From contig DATJNA010000131.1 of assembly GCA_035508435.1 (NCBI GenBank), positions 41,129-105,128 of the forward strand: a DNA stretch of 64,000 nucleotides. The letters are read 5' to 3'. Position 1 is the first letter of the stretch. Each line of letters opens with the position of its first letter. Source of the stretch: JASHVB01 sp035508435. GTDB lineage: Bacteria > Pseudomonadota > Alphaproteobacteria > Acetobacterales > Acetobacteraceae. The translations under genes were made by a program, and so were the position numbers. This document shows, one piece after another, positions 32,937 through 41,592 of this stretch. The notes under the pieces are model-generated. The model did not search any database. It saw only the letters and a program-made list of their open reading frames with translations, and had not been told where the DNA came from.

Positions 32937-33374
32937 ATGCCTTATGTCGCCGCGAACTACCTCGGCAATCCCAAGGCACCGCCGGGCAAATGGGCGTGCA
33001 CGCGCACTTCCTCGAGCGGCCCGTATGACCAGGCGCCACCGGCGAACAAGACGGGGAATCCGGACTACTGCGGCCAGTGCGTGTCTTATGTCACCACCGT
33101 TTGCCCAGCCATCCCGGTCAACACAGGCGCCTGGAAGCAGGGGGGGCAGGTGAAGGGGAACACGACGATCCGGGCCGGAACTGCGATTGCCACATTCGAC
33201 GGCAACGCGAAATATTCGGGTCATGCGGCGATCTACGAGAGTCAGACGTCGGAGGGGATCAATGTCGTCGATCAATGGGTCACCCCGCCTGCGAAGGCAA
33301 TTCACAAAAGGATGTTGAGGTTTGGCGCCTACGGCAATGCGAACAATGGCGACAATTTCTATATTATCGATTAG
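32937..33374 (+). CDS. BPSL0067-family protein, putative Tae2-like amidase effector
   Basis: The 145-residue protein matches the BPSL0067 family in its key blocks: a cysteine block (YCGQCVSYVTTVCP, candidate nucleophile C48), an extension WKQGGQVKGNTTIRAGTAIATF, a histidine block YSGHAAIYESQ (H96), VVDQW (D112) and NNGDNFYIID at the end. This Cys-His layout is that of NlpC/P60-like peptidoglycan amidases, and the family includes type VI effectors of the Tae2 type as I recall it. There is no signal peptide, as expected for a T6SS cargo. The next gene encodes a periplasmic candidate immunity protein. Confidence 0.75.
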   Translation: MPYVAANYLGNPKAPPGKWACTRTSSSGPYDQAPPANKTGNPDYCGQCVSYVTTVCPAIPVNTGAWKQGGQVKGNTTIRAGTAIATFDGNAKYSGHAAIYESQTSEGINVVDQWVTPPAKAIHKRMLRFGAYGNANNGDNFYIID

Positions 33375-33720
33375 CATGCTTTTGCTGAGCCTGGCGACGG
33401 TGCCGTCAGTGGCGCGCGGCACACAAATTCGGTGCCCGGATGCACAGCAAGGCTCGCCACTGGCAACGGTTACCCTGTTCGATGGACCGCCGAGTGAACA
33501 TGCTGACCTGGAGCCGGACAACTTCCACAAGACGCGGCAGGGGACATGGTCGGAATGGGACGTCGCCTACATCTTCAAGGCAGGACGACAACTGTACGTG
33601 CAATGCCAGTACGCGCAGCACGCTGCTTCCGTTATGCTGGAGCCTGGGCCCGGAACCTATCAATGCGAATATGTGACCGAAGCGGGCGGCAAAGTCTCGC
33701 TGACCTGTAAGTCTCGCTGA
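33337..33720 (+). CDS. STY0301-like secreted protein, putative immunity partner of the amidase
   Basis: The 127-residue product starts with a signal peptide (MATISILSISMLLLSLATVPSVA, then RGTQ). The mature domain shows IRCPDAQQGSPLATVTLFDGPPSEHADLEPD, a WDVAYIFKAGRQLYVQCQY block and CEYV...VSLTCKSR, matching the STY0301 family, which is often encoded beside BPSL0067/Tae2-type amidases and is exported to the periplasm. Immunity function is inferred from that pairing. The start overlaps the amidase gene by about 38 bp; ATGs at 33346 and 33376 are alternatives. Its last codons are the first unit of a tandem repeat. Confidence 0.68.
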   Translation: MRTMATISILSISMLLLSLATVPSVARGTQIRCPDAQQGSPLATVTLFDGPPSEHADLEPDNFHKTRQGTWSEWDVAYIFKAGRQLYVQCQYAQHAASVMLEPGPGTYQCEYVTEAGGKVSLTCKSR

Positions 33721-33774
33721 CCTGCAAGTCGCGTTGACCTGCAAGTCGCGCTGACCTGCAAGTCGCGTTGACCA
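33694..33774 (+). repeat. 17-bp tandem repeat spanning the stop of the immunity-like gene
   Basis: Nearly five copies of GT(C/G)(T/G)CG(C/T)TGACCTG(C/T)AA run from 33694 to 33774. The first unit encodes the last residues (VSLTCK) and the second supplies the TGA stop. Because 17 is not a multiple of three, each unit is read in a different frame beyond the stop. Confidence 0.85.
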
Positions 33775-33933
33775 GCGTCGGCTGAACGCGCCGGCTTGTC
33801 ATCTCGCACACGAACCGCGGGCAACGCATCCCGGCGGCAAATCCTCGATGACCGATGGTTCCTTGCCAGCTCCGCGTGGCCGCAGCAACCTCTCTGGATT
33901 ACTTGCCTCGCCATGCCGCAGGGGAATATTTGC

Positions 33934-35742
33934 ATGTCCGTCGCCACCCACATGGTCGCCATGCGCGACGGCGTTCGTCTCGCAACCGACGTGCACCTGC
34001 CCGACGGCGCCGGCCCCTTTCCCGTCATCATGGAACGCACGCCTTATGGCCGGCACGAGACCAGCCGCTCGGAGCTGACCGCCGCCGACCGCACGCCCGC
34101 GACCCGTGTCGAGATCGCCGCGTACTTCACCGCGCATGGCTACGCCGTGGCCTATCAGGACACGCGCGGCCGCTACGGATCCGAAGGCCGCTTCGTGAAA
34201 TACCTGTCCGATGGCGAGGACGGCTACGACGCCTGCGCGTGGCTGCGCGACCAGACGTGGTGTGACGGGCGCATCTGCACCATGGGCCTGTCCTATGCCG
34301 CCCACACGCAGGCGGCGCTGGGCTGCCTCGACCCGCCAGGACTGGTGGCCCAGGTGCTGGACTGCGGCGGCTTCGCCAATGCCTGGAAGTCCGGCATCCG
34401 CCAGTCCGGCGCGTTCGAATTGAAGCAGGCGACCTGGGCATTCAAGAACGCGCTGGTTTCCCCAGAAGCGCAGGCCGATCCGGTGCTGCACGCGGCACTC
34501 GCATCGGAGGACATCCGCGACTGGTTTACCCGCATGCCGTGGAAGCCCGGCCATTCCCCACTGCGCCATCATCCCGACTACGAAGCCTATTTATTCGAGC
34601 AATGGACGCACGGCGCCGACGGACCGTTCTGGCGGCAGCTCGGCATCTGGACCGGGGGCTGGCACGCGCAGTACTCGCGTGCCGCCTGCGTGCACATGTC
34701 GTCCTGGTGGGACCCGTATCCGCTGACCGCCACCGGCAACTACACCGGGCTCAAACGTGCCGCGCGCGGGCCGCAGCGGCTGATTCTCGGACCCTGGACG
34801 CATGGCGACCGCAGCAACCATTGCTTCGGCGACGTGGAGTTCGGGCCGGCGGCGCCGCTCGATTCGTGGGCCGGCGATTGGCGCGCCTACCGCCTGCGCT
34901 TCTTCGACCACGTGGTGAAGGGCACACCGCTCGATGAGCCGGCGGTGCGCGTCTTCGTCATGGGCGGCGGTAGCGGGCGCCGCGACGAGGCGGGACATCT
35001 GCACCATGGCGGACGCTGGATCACCGCCGCGGACTGGCCGCCGCCCGCGGTGGATTTCGTTCCGTTCCACCTGCATCGGGACGGCAGGCTGGACCGTGCG
35101 ACCCCGGCAACCGCGGCGTCACCGCTGTCCTACGATTTCGACCCCGCCCATCCGGTGCCGACGATCGGCGGCGCGATGAGCAGTCTGGATCCGGTGGCCT
35201 ATGCCGGAAGCTGGAACCAGGTGGAAGCGCCGGACTTCTACGGTTGCTCCGCGCCCTGTTTGCCGCTTGCCTCGCGCCCCGACGTGCTGGTGTTCCAGAC
35301 CGCGCCGCTGACCGAGCCGCTGCAAGTGGTGGGACCGATCGAGGCAGAGTTGTGGGTCGCCACCGACGGGCCCGATACCGATTTCACCGCCAAGCTGATC
35401 GATGTGCATCCACCGTCGGCCGACTATCCCTCCGGCTATGCCATGATCCTGACCGACGGCATCCTGCGCCTGCGCTATGCGGAAGACCCCGCGGCGCCGC
35501 GCCTCCGCCAGCCCGGCGAGATCGTCTGCGCGCGCATCACCTTGTTCCCCACCGCCAATCTGTTCTTGCCCGGCCACCGCATCCGGCTGGACATCTCGTC
35601 GAGCAATTTCCCGAAGTTCGACGTCAACCCGAATACCGGCGAGCCGGAAGGACTGGCCCGGCGGCGGCGCATCGCGGTGAACACGGTGTTCGTCGATGCG
35701 GACCGGCCGAGCAAGGTCACGCTGCCGCTGTTGCCGCTGTAG
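33934..35742 (+). CDS. CocE/NonD-family hydrolase (X-Pro dipeptidyl-peptidase S15-like)
   Basis: A 602-residue alpha/beta hydrolase with the S15 N-terminal fold: VAMRDGVRLATDVHLPDG, YQDTRGRYGSEGRF, then the nucleophile motif CTMGLSYAAHTQ (S120; the usual last Gly of GxSYxG is Ala). LILGPWTHGDRSNHCFG carries the catalytic His region, and the C-terminal ~200 residues form the jelly-roll domain (PLQVVGPIEAELWVATDGPDTDFTAKLIDVHP). Members cleave acyl esters or amides, such as cocaine esterase and cephalosporin-ester hydrolases. AGGGGA lies 9 bases before ATG 33934; longer in-frame starts lack family similarity. Confidence 0.88.
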   Translation: MSVATHMVAMRDGVRLATDVHLPDGAGPFPVIMERTPYGRHETSRSELTAADRTPATRVEIAAYFTAHGYAVAYQDTRGRYGSEGRFVKYLSDGEDGYDACAWLRDQTWCDGRICTMGLSYAAHTQAALGCLDPPGLVAQVLDCGGFANAWKSGIRQSGAFELKQATWAFKNALVSPEAQADPVLHAALASEDIRDWFTRMPWKPGHSPLRHHPDYEAYLFEQWTHGADGPFWRQLGIWTGGWHAQYSRAACVHMSSWWDPYPLTATGNYTGLKRAARGPQRLILGPWTHGDRSNHCFGDVEFGPAAPLDSWAGDWRAYRLRFFDHVVKGTPLDEPAVRVFVMGGGSGRRDEAGHLHHGGRWITAADWPPPAVDFVPFHLHRDGRLDRATPATAASPLSYDFDPAHPVPTIGGAMSSLDPVAYAGSWNQVEAPDFYGCSAPCLPLASRPDVLVFQTAPLTEPLQVVGPIEAELWVATDGPDTDFTAKLIDVHPPSADYPSGYAMILTDGILRLRYAEDPAAPRLRQPGEIVCARITLFPTANLFLPGHRIRLDISSSNFPKFDVNPNTGEPEGLARRRRIAVNTVFVDADRPSKVTLPLLPL

Positions 35743-35960
35743 CGACGCGGCGAATGCGCGGTGCCACACGAATGGCATGCCAACCACTTGCAGCGTCGAT
35801 GCTGCGGGCGCGCCAACGACGCAACGGCCGGCGAATCTGCACCATGACGTGGCGTGCCGGCCAACGCGCTGGTGATGGAGGCGGTTCGACCCGGTACTGC
35901 CAACGCACAACATTAGGCAGAATTCCCGGCACGACGTGACCACTTGCAAGAGCGCCGTTG

Positions 35961-36590
35961 TCACACCGTCCGGTTGGTCAGTTCGGGCAATGGGTCGTCT
36001 ATGAACCTCTGCCAGCCGCCGGCGTAGACGTTCTGCAGGCCGTTGCGCGCGGCATCCACCGTCGCGTACCAGCTTTTCTTCACGGTGTCGCTGTGCTTGC
36101 TGGCATCGACATACCAGCGGTCGCAATCGAAGAAACACAATCCGACGGACGAGCTCAGGCTGGGGCTGTCTGTGGCAAAGCCATCCGCGAATCCGAACGG
36201 GCCCACAGTGGCGACCTCCGCGGACCCGGGCAGCTTGGCGCCAGACCCGACCCGCGTCAGCAGCGCCACACAATGCAGGCATGGGCTGTACTTCGAGTAA
36301 AGTCCGATCGAGTACGGCCGGCGGCCCTCCGTTGCGATGTAGCCATTCAGATATTCGCGCAGACGATTGATCAACATCGTTTCCGTATGCACCGAAGTGT
36401 TCTGCGCCATGGCACTCTTGCTGGCTGCCATCCATGGGCCGCGCACACTCGCGGCTGCGCCTTCGAAATTCTCCACGAACGCACCGACCGGCGGCTGCGG
36501 CGCGCCGGCGACGCCGACGTCGAACGCCAGCACCGCCCATTGGCCGTCCGGCTTGCCGGTGATCATGCTCACGTATTGGTACAGATGCAT
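35961..36590 (-). CDS. Putative zinc-dependent nucleic-acid/nucleotide deaminase-like protein
   Basis: The 209-residue product has a cytidine-deaminase-type zinc site: VHTETMLINRL (H68, E70) and SPCLHCVALL (C104, C107). The spacing of HxE to PCxxC (34 residues) and the strand between them (PYSIGLYSKYSPC) fit the CDA fold. Outside the motifs I recognise no named enzyme, which points to a divergent or toxin-type deaminase. No signal peptide is seen. The start at 36590 has AGGAG 6 bases upstream and lies 70 bp after the giant Hint-protein gene on the same strand, so both are probably one operon. No obvious immunity gene follows. Confidence 0.6.
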   Translation of the reverse strand: MHLYQYVSMITGKPDGQWAVLAFDVGVAGAPQPPVGAFVENFEGAAASVRGPWMAASKSAMAQNTSVHTETMLINRLREYLNGYIATEGRRPYSIGLYSKYSPCLHCVALLTRVGSGAKLPGSAEVATVGPFGFADGFATDSPSLSSSVGLCFFDCDRWYVDASKHSDTVKKSWYATVDAARNGLQNVYAGGWQRFIDDPLPELTNRTV

Positions 36591-36660
36591 CTCTGGCTCC
36601 TGAAGGGCCCGGAATTCCCCATTGCCGGCCTGGTTCGACCGGACACCGAACGCGGCGAGG

Positions 36661-39600
36661 TTACGCGGCTTGCTCCCTCGCTCCGTCAACGTAACGTGCT
36701 ATGCCGCCGATCTGCAGCAATATCTCCAGCGGCCCCGAGAAACCGTGCCACAGCACCGCAGGCAAATCCGCATCGCCGTCGCTCCAGCGCCAGCCGCATG
36801 CGGGTTCGAATGCGTGGAAACCGTCGCTCAGTGCCTCGTCGGAGGCATTGATGATGGCGAAGCGCGTGCCCTGCCGCGCGCGCGCCTGCCGCAGCGCCAC
36901 GCCCAGCACGCGGGGGTCGCGCGTCAGGCCAAGTTCAGCCGGCGATGCGGCGAGGGATACCATGCGCAGCGTCCGTGGCGGTCGGGGCAGGCGGAACGCA
37001 AACCAGCCGTTGGCGCCGCACACGCCGTCGCAGCGTTGGCCATCCGCCAGCAGATGCAGGTCCGGATCGTCGGTCAGCAGCACTCCGGGGCGCGGTCCCG
37101 CGCGATCAAGCAACCGCCGCCACACCGCGTCTACCACCGCGCCGCCGGTCAACACCGGCGCATAAACCGGCTTCGGCGGCAGATCCCAGCCGCTATTGGC
37201 ATTGCGGAATAACCAGCGATTGCCGTCGTCGCGATAGGTCTCCGCCGGCGCGCCGTTCGCCAGCAGCACGTCATGCTGCGCAATTTCGATGTGGTAGAAT
37301 TCCACTTCCTGCGCGCGGTCGTCCCACGCGATGGAGCGGTGGTTCACCAGGAACTCCGCCGGGATCAGCACATCGTCCAGATACAAGGCGTGGCCCTTGG
37401 TGATCCGCAGGTCGTGATGCGGCACGTTGTCGCCCAGCGCCCCCTTGCGCACCACGATCGGCGTCGCGGCACAGCGACGGCCGCGCGTCACCAGCACACG
37501 GCCTATGCCGACCCAGGCAATGCGCTGCGCGATGCCGGAGAGCGTCACTACCCAATCGCCGACCGTTAGCGTTTCCACCGGCACCTCACCGTCCGGGGTG
37601 CGGATCAGCGTGCCGCGCAGAAAACATGGCACGTCGTCGGTGATGACGATGCCGGTGCCGCCGGCTTCCTCGGCCACCGTGAACGATGCCTCGGCAAGGC
37701 CATTGTTCTGGCCGAAGAACACTGACGCGACGGTGCCGCCGCCGCTGGTTTCGATGTCAAGCTCGCCGGTGGCGGAATCATAGTTTGGCCGATCGCCGCT
37801 GGCGTACGCGACGCCATGCAGGTCGATCGTGTCGCCTGTCGCGAAGCGCGTGATGAGGTTGGCAGGCGCGGTCGTCGCATCGATCCGCAGCGACGCGCTC
37901 GGGGACAGGAAATCGATCGTGCCGCTGCCGATCGATCCGCCGCTGCCGATTTCCAGAGTGCCCGCGGCGATGGTAACTCCGCCACTGATGGCATTCGCGC
38001 CGCTCAGCAGCAGCGTGCCGATGCCCTGCTTGATCAGCGCGCCGGCGCCGGAGATCTCACCCGCATAGCTGCTGTTGTTGATGCTGCCTTCGGTCAGCGT
38101 GCCGGTCCCCAGTGCGACCTCGCCGCCGCTGCCGGACAGCACGGCGATTGCCTGGCTGACGCCGTTCAGGTTGAACGTCCCGCCATTCACAACGACAGTG
38201 CCGACCGGCGGCAGGCTGGCACCGGCGGCGAGATTCAGGCTGCCGGCCTCGACCGTCAGGCCGCCGCCGAAGCTCTCGCTGCCGCTCAGCGTCACGCTGC
38301 CGCCATTGACCAGCAGGTTGCCGATTTGCTCCAGGCTGCCGCTCAGCGTCAGCGGACCGGAGACGGTGAGCCCGCCGCCGCCGGTGACATTGCCCGCCAT
38401 GGTGACGAGCCCGCTGCCCGCAACAATGATTGTGCCAAACGCGTTCATTGCCACGTTGCGCGAGGACGCGACGGCACTCGCGCCCTCATTCCATGCCAGC
38501 ACGCCGCCGGCGAAGGTCAGCGCGCCGCCACTGTTGCCGAGACTGGCGTCGGCGCTCGCCACCAGCGTGCCGGCATCGATCGTCGTGCCGCCGCCGTAGC
38601 TGTTATTGCTCCCCAGCGTCAGCGTGCCGCTGCCCTGCTGCACCAACGCGCCGCTGCCCGAAATCGCCTGGGTGAAGCCGACGTTGCCGCTGTTGTCGAA
38701 AATCAGCGTCGCGTTGTCGGTCACGCCGCTGGTATTGCCGATGCTGCCGCTCGTGCTGCCGCTGCCAATCTGCAAAGCGCCGGCGGTGATCGTCGTCGCG
38801 CCGGTGTAAGCGTTGGCGCCGGTCAGCGTCAGTGTGCCGCTGCCCTGCTTGATCAGCGCCCCAGTGCCGGAAATGGCGCCGGATAAGGTGGTGGAGTTCG
38901 ACGTCCCCTCGGTCAACGCCGCGGAACCGAGAGTGATGGAACCCGCGCCTGACAAGTCGCCGATCGTCTGGTTGAAACCGTTCAGGTTCAGTACGGCGCC
39001 AGACGCGACGGTCATCGCGCCGTTGCCAAATGCGCCCGTGGCGCCGGCGACCAGGCTGCCGCTGACGACATCATAGCCGCCGCCGCTCGTTGCATTGCCG
39101 CCGTTGAAAGTGAGCGTATCCCCAGCGCTCAGGTTGATCGTCTGTGTTGATGCGATCGCGAAGCTGCTGACGAAATCGAAGACGTAGGAGGCATTCAAAA
39201 ACGCGTCGACGCCGCCGACATTGATCGCGTTCAGATCGTTCGCCAGATCGGCGGTGCTGGTAATGGTAAAGACAGGATCGATGACCTCCGAGCCGCCGCC
39301 GGCGTCCTCGACCACGTCCAAGGACGATGGCGCGGACGTGGTGTTCAGGCTGTCGGTCGCGCCGCCGCTGATCACCGTCAGGACGGAGCCGTTGAACGTC
39401 GCAGTCGCGCCGCTGTGGAAGGTCAGTCCCGCCAGGTCGATCACGTCACCGGAGACGAAATTGGTGATCGTGTTGGCGAATGTGCCGCCGTCGCCAAGGT
39501 CGGACGATTCGATCAGCAACCGATTGGCGCCGCCGCCGAAGGTGATGCCGCCGGTGCCGCCGGCGCCGCTATGGTTGAGTTCGAGCGTGCCGCTGCCTTC

Positions 39601-41013
39601 CAGCGTCGTGCCGCCACTGAACGTGTTGCCGGCGCCGAGGATCAGTTCGCCCGCACCGTTCAGGATGACGCGGCCGGTGTTGGACCCGTTGCCCGCTCCC
39701 TTCTGGTCGATGATGACGTCGTTCACCGTCACCGACTTGCCGAGCGCCGGCGTGAACGTGGCGGTCTGATTGGTGCCGTAGAGAAAGATGCCGCTGCCGA
39801 TTGCCTGGCCGGACGTGCCGTTCTGGGTGGAGTTCGACCCTGTCCCGCCGGCACCGTATTGGACGGATCCGCCGGACAACGTGCCGCTGCCGATGATCAG
39901 GCTGCCGCCGTCATTGAAAATGTCGCCGCCGGCGCCGAGACCGCCGCCGCCGGCCCCGCCATAAGGCTTGTCGCTGGCGCCGCCGGTGCCCCCGCCGAAA
40001 GTACTGCCGCCACCGGTGTTGCCGGAGCCGAATCCGCTACCGGCCCCGCCGCCGCCCCAACCGCCTTTCCCGCTGTAGAGATAGCCGGCGCCGCCGCCGC
40101 CGCCGAATCCGCCCTTGGCGCCCTTGGTATAACCGCCGCCGCCGCCGCCGCCCCAACCGCCTGCCCCGCCATATCCGAGGCCGACACCGTTCGCGTTGGT
40201 GCCATGGCTGGAGCCGGAACTGCCGCTGATACCGCCGCCGCCACCGCCCTGGCCGTAAAAGTTGCCGGAGGAAGAGCCCTCCACCCCATAGCCACCGCCG
40301 CCGCCGAAGCTGCCGCCCGGGTCGCTGTCGGCCGGATTCGTCAGGGGCGCCCCTTTTCCCGAGACGCCCGTCCCGCCTGAGCCGGACCCTGGGCCGAGCA
40401 GGATGCCCGAACCAGGCAGGAAGGTGCCGCCAGACGAGATCAAAGCGACTCCACCGGAGGCGGTATTGCCAATGCCCCCGCCACCCCCGGCTACGTTGTC
40501 GCCGCCATCGATGGAACCACCACCTCCGGCGCCCCCCAAGCCTCCGCCGCCGCCGTAAAGGCCTCCTCCGCCACCGACAACGCTGCCGCCGGCGCCGCCG
40601 ACAGCCTTGTTGCCGGAGAAATATACCTGGTTCAGCGTCACGGTACCGGTCGGACCGATAAACAATCCGCCGCCCAGCCCTGCCCCGCCGCCGCCACCGC
40701 CGCTATCGCCGGCGCCCCCGGCCCCGCCGATCGCCGCCGTGTCCAACAGCGTCAGGTTGTTGACGATGACGTCGCCGCCGTAGACGAACAACCCACGATA
40801 AAGGTTGTCACCGTTGAGAATGCTGCCGCCGTCATTGGTAATGACCAGCGTTTCGTTGTTGTGCAGGTTGATCGCCGGCAGGTCGGTGCTGAGGGTAATG
40901 TTGCCGGCGATGTCGATTGTGTAGGTGGTGGACGACGACGGCGTCGCACTGTCGGCGGTGGTGATCGCGGCGGCCAGCGCGCCCGCTGTTGAGACAATGG
41001 TGCTGCCAGACAT
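36661..41013 (-). CDS. Giant Gly-rich, autotransporter-repeat surface protein with C-terminal Hint domain
   Basis: The 1450-residue protein has, in order: an N-terminal beta-rich segment (to ~95) without a classical signal peptide; a very Gly-rich region (~95-410) with GGGG(A/L)G runs; a long array (~420-1090) of autotransporter-associated beta-strand repeats (GTLTLTGANAYTGATTI; ALIKQGSGTL; SGTLELNHSG); and from C1130 a Hint domain (CFLRGTLIRTPDGEVPVETLTVGDWV...RITKGHALYLDDVLIPAEFLVNHRSI) with ~180 more residues. There is no beta-barrel, so it is not a self-contained autotransporter. Hint_2 proteins of this style are frequent in Acetobacteraceae and are thought to be exported adhesins whose Hint domain may self-cleave. 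AGGGAG precedes the ATG. Confidence 0.85.
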   Translation of the reverse strand: MSGSTIVSTAGALAAAITTADSATPSSSTTYTIDIAGNITLSTDLPAINLHNNETLVITNDGGSILNGDNLYRGLFVYGGDVIVNNLTLLDTAAIGGAGGAGDSGGGGGGAGLGGGLFIGPTGTVTLNQVYFSGNKAVGGAGGSVVGGGGGLYGGGGGLGGAGGGGSIDGGDNVAGGGGGIGNTASGGVALISSGGTFLPGSGILLGPGSGSGGTGVSGKGAPLTNPADSDPGGSFGGGGGYGVEGSSSGNFYGQGGGGGGISGSSGSSHGTNANGVGLGYGGAGGWGGGGGGGYTKGAKGGFGGGGGAGYLYSGKGGWGGGGAGSGFGSGNTGGGSTFGGGTGGASDKPYGGAGGGGLGAGGDIFNDGGSLIIGSGTLSGGSVQYGAGGTGSNSTQNGTSGQAIGSGIFLYGTNQTATFTPALGKSVTVNDVIIDQKGAGNGSNTGRVILNGAGELILGAGNTFSGGTTLEGSGTLELNHSGAGGTGGITFGGGANRLLIESSDLGDGGTFANTITNFVSGDVIDLAGLTFHSGATATFNGSVLTVISGGATDSLNTTSAPSSLDVVEDAGGGSEVIDPVFTITSTADLANDLNAINVGGVDAFLNASYVFDFVSSFAIASTQTINLSAGDTLTFNGGNATSGGGYDVVSGSLVAGATGAFGNGAMTVASGAVLNLNGFNQTIGDLSGAGSITLGSAALTEGTSNSTTLSGAISGTGALIKQGSGTLTLTGANAYTGATTITAGALQIGSGSTSGSIGNTSGVTDNATLIFDNSGNVGFTQAISGSGALVQQGSGTLTLGSNNSYGGGTTIDAGTLVASADASLGNSGGALTFAGGVLAWNEGASAVASSRNVAMNAFGTIIVAGSGLVTMAGNVTGGGGLTVSGPLTLSGSLEQIGNLLVNGGSVTLSGSESFGGGLTVEAGSLNLAAGASLPPVGTVVVNGGTFNLNGVSQAIAVLSGSGGEVALGTGTLTEGSINNSSYAGEISGAGALIKQGIGTLLLSGANAISGGVTIAAGTLEIGSGGSIGSGTIDFLSPSASLRIDATTAPANLITRFATGDTIDLHGVAYASGDRPNYDSATGELDIETSGGGTVASVFFGQNNGLAEASFTVAEEAGGTGIVITDDVPCFLRGTLIRTPDGEVPVETLTVGDWVVTLSGIAQRIAWVGIGRVLVTRGRRCAATPIVVRKGALGDNVPHHDLRITKGHALYLDDVLIPAEFLVNHRSIAWDDRAQEVEFYHIEIAQHDVLLANGAPAETYRDDGNRWLFRNANSGWDLPPKPVYAPVLTGGAVVDAVWRRLLDRAGPRPGVLLTDDPDLHLLADGQRCDGVCGANGWFAFRLPRPPRTLRMVSLAASPAELGLTRDPRVLGVALRQARARQGTRFAIINASDEALSDGFHAFEPACGWRWSDGDADLPAVLWHGFSGPLEILLQIGGIARYVDGAREQAA

Positions 41014-41592
41014 GCGCTATGCTCCCTGCGCCGCTCGGTTGCCGTTGGGGCGGTCATTCGGTCGCCCGATGACGTCGTCCGCGCCCGCCGCCGTGCGATG
41101 GTCGCCCCCGCGTCCGACGCACGCTGTGAGGCACGCCACAGCGGCCCACGGATAGAGGTGCGGACGAAAGCGCCGCCGACCCTCCTTCGCTCGGAGTTGA
41201 ACTCCCCCGTCGCCGGCAGCAGCGGCGCCGCCGGGCGCCAGGCGCGTGGAGCACGGGGCCGGACCTCGATCTCGCATTCCGCTCCGAATTTGATGCATCG
41301 TTTCCAAACCCCAGGGCGACATTGGCGGCAGGCGTCCGAACGGACCGGAGTGGTATCGCCTCTATTGCTTTCGCGCGGTCCTGCGGCGTGGCAGAACAGG
41401 TGTGCCGGCCGATAGCGGATCAACGGCAATTCATGTCGACATCGCCATGCTCGGCGGACCTTGAACGATCGTCACCGACCCGGCACGCGATTTTCCAGGC
41501 GCTGAGGACTTTATTGCCATTTTTATTGCCATGCCAGTCCGGCGGGCAAATAAATTATCGCCCGGCACAGAGAACCATGATTAGCGCTGCAT
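41014..41592. other. Upstream region of the giant Hint gene, no gene seen
   Basis: About 580 bp without a supported gene. Near 41510-41600 it is notably AT-rich, with a direct repeat TTATTGCCATTTTTATTGCCA and the dyad GCGGGCAAATAAATTATCGCCC. This patch lies upstream of the minus-strand giant gene and downstream of the sulfotransferase gene, and could hold a promoter or a transcript end. Long frames here are shadows of GC-rich sequence. Confidence 0.5.

Noticed and set aside
37816..40380. Long plus-strand frames (356 and 321 codons) opposite the giant Hint gene
   Set aside because: They are the complement of Gly/Thr/Ser repeat codons; Ala/Ala-Asp/Pro-rich products with no independent start signals.
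41529..41560. Dyad GCGGGCAAATAAATTATCGCCC considered as a terminator
   Set aside because: Its loop is long and AT-rich and it lacks a T-tract after the stem on either strand.
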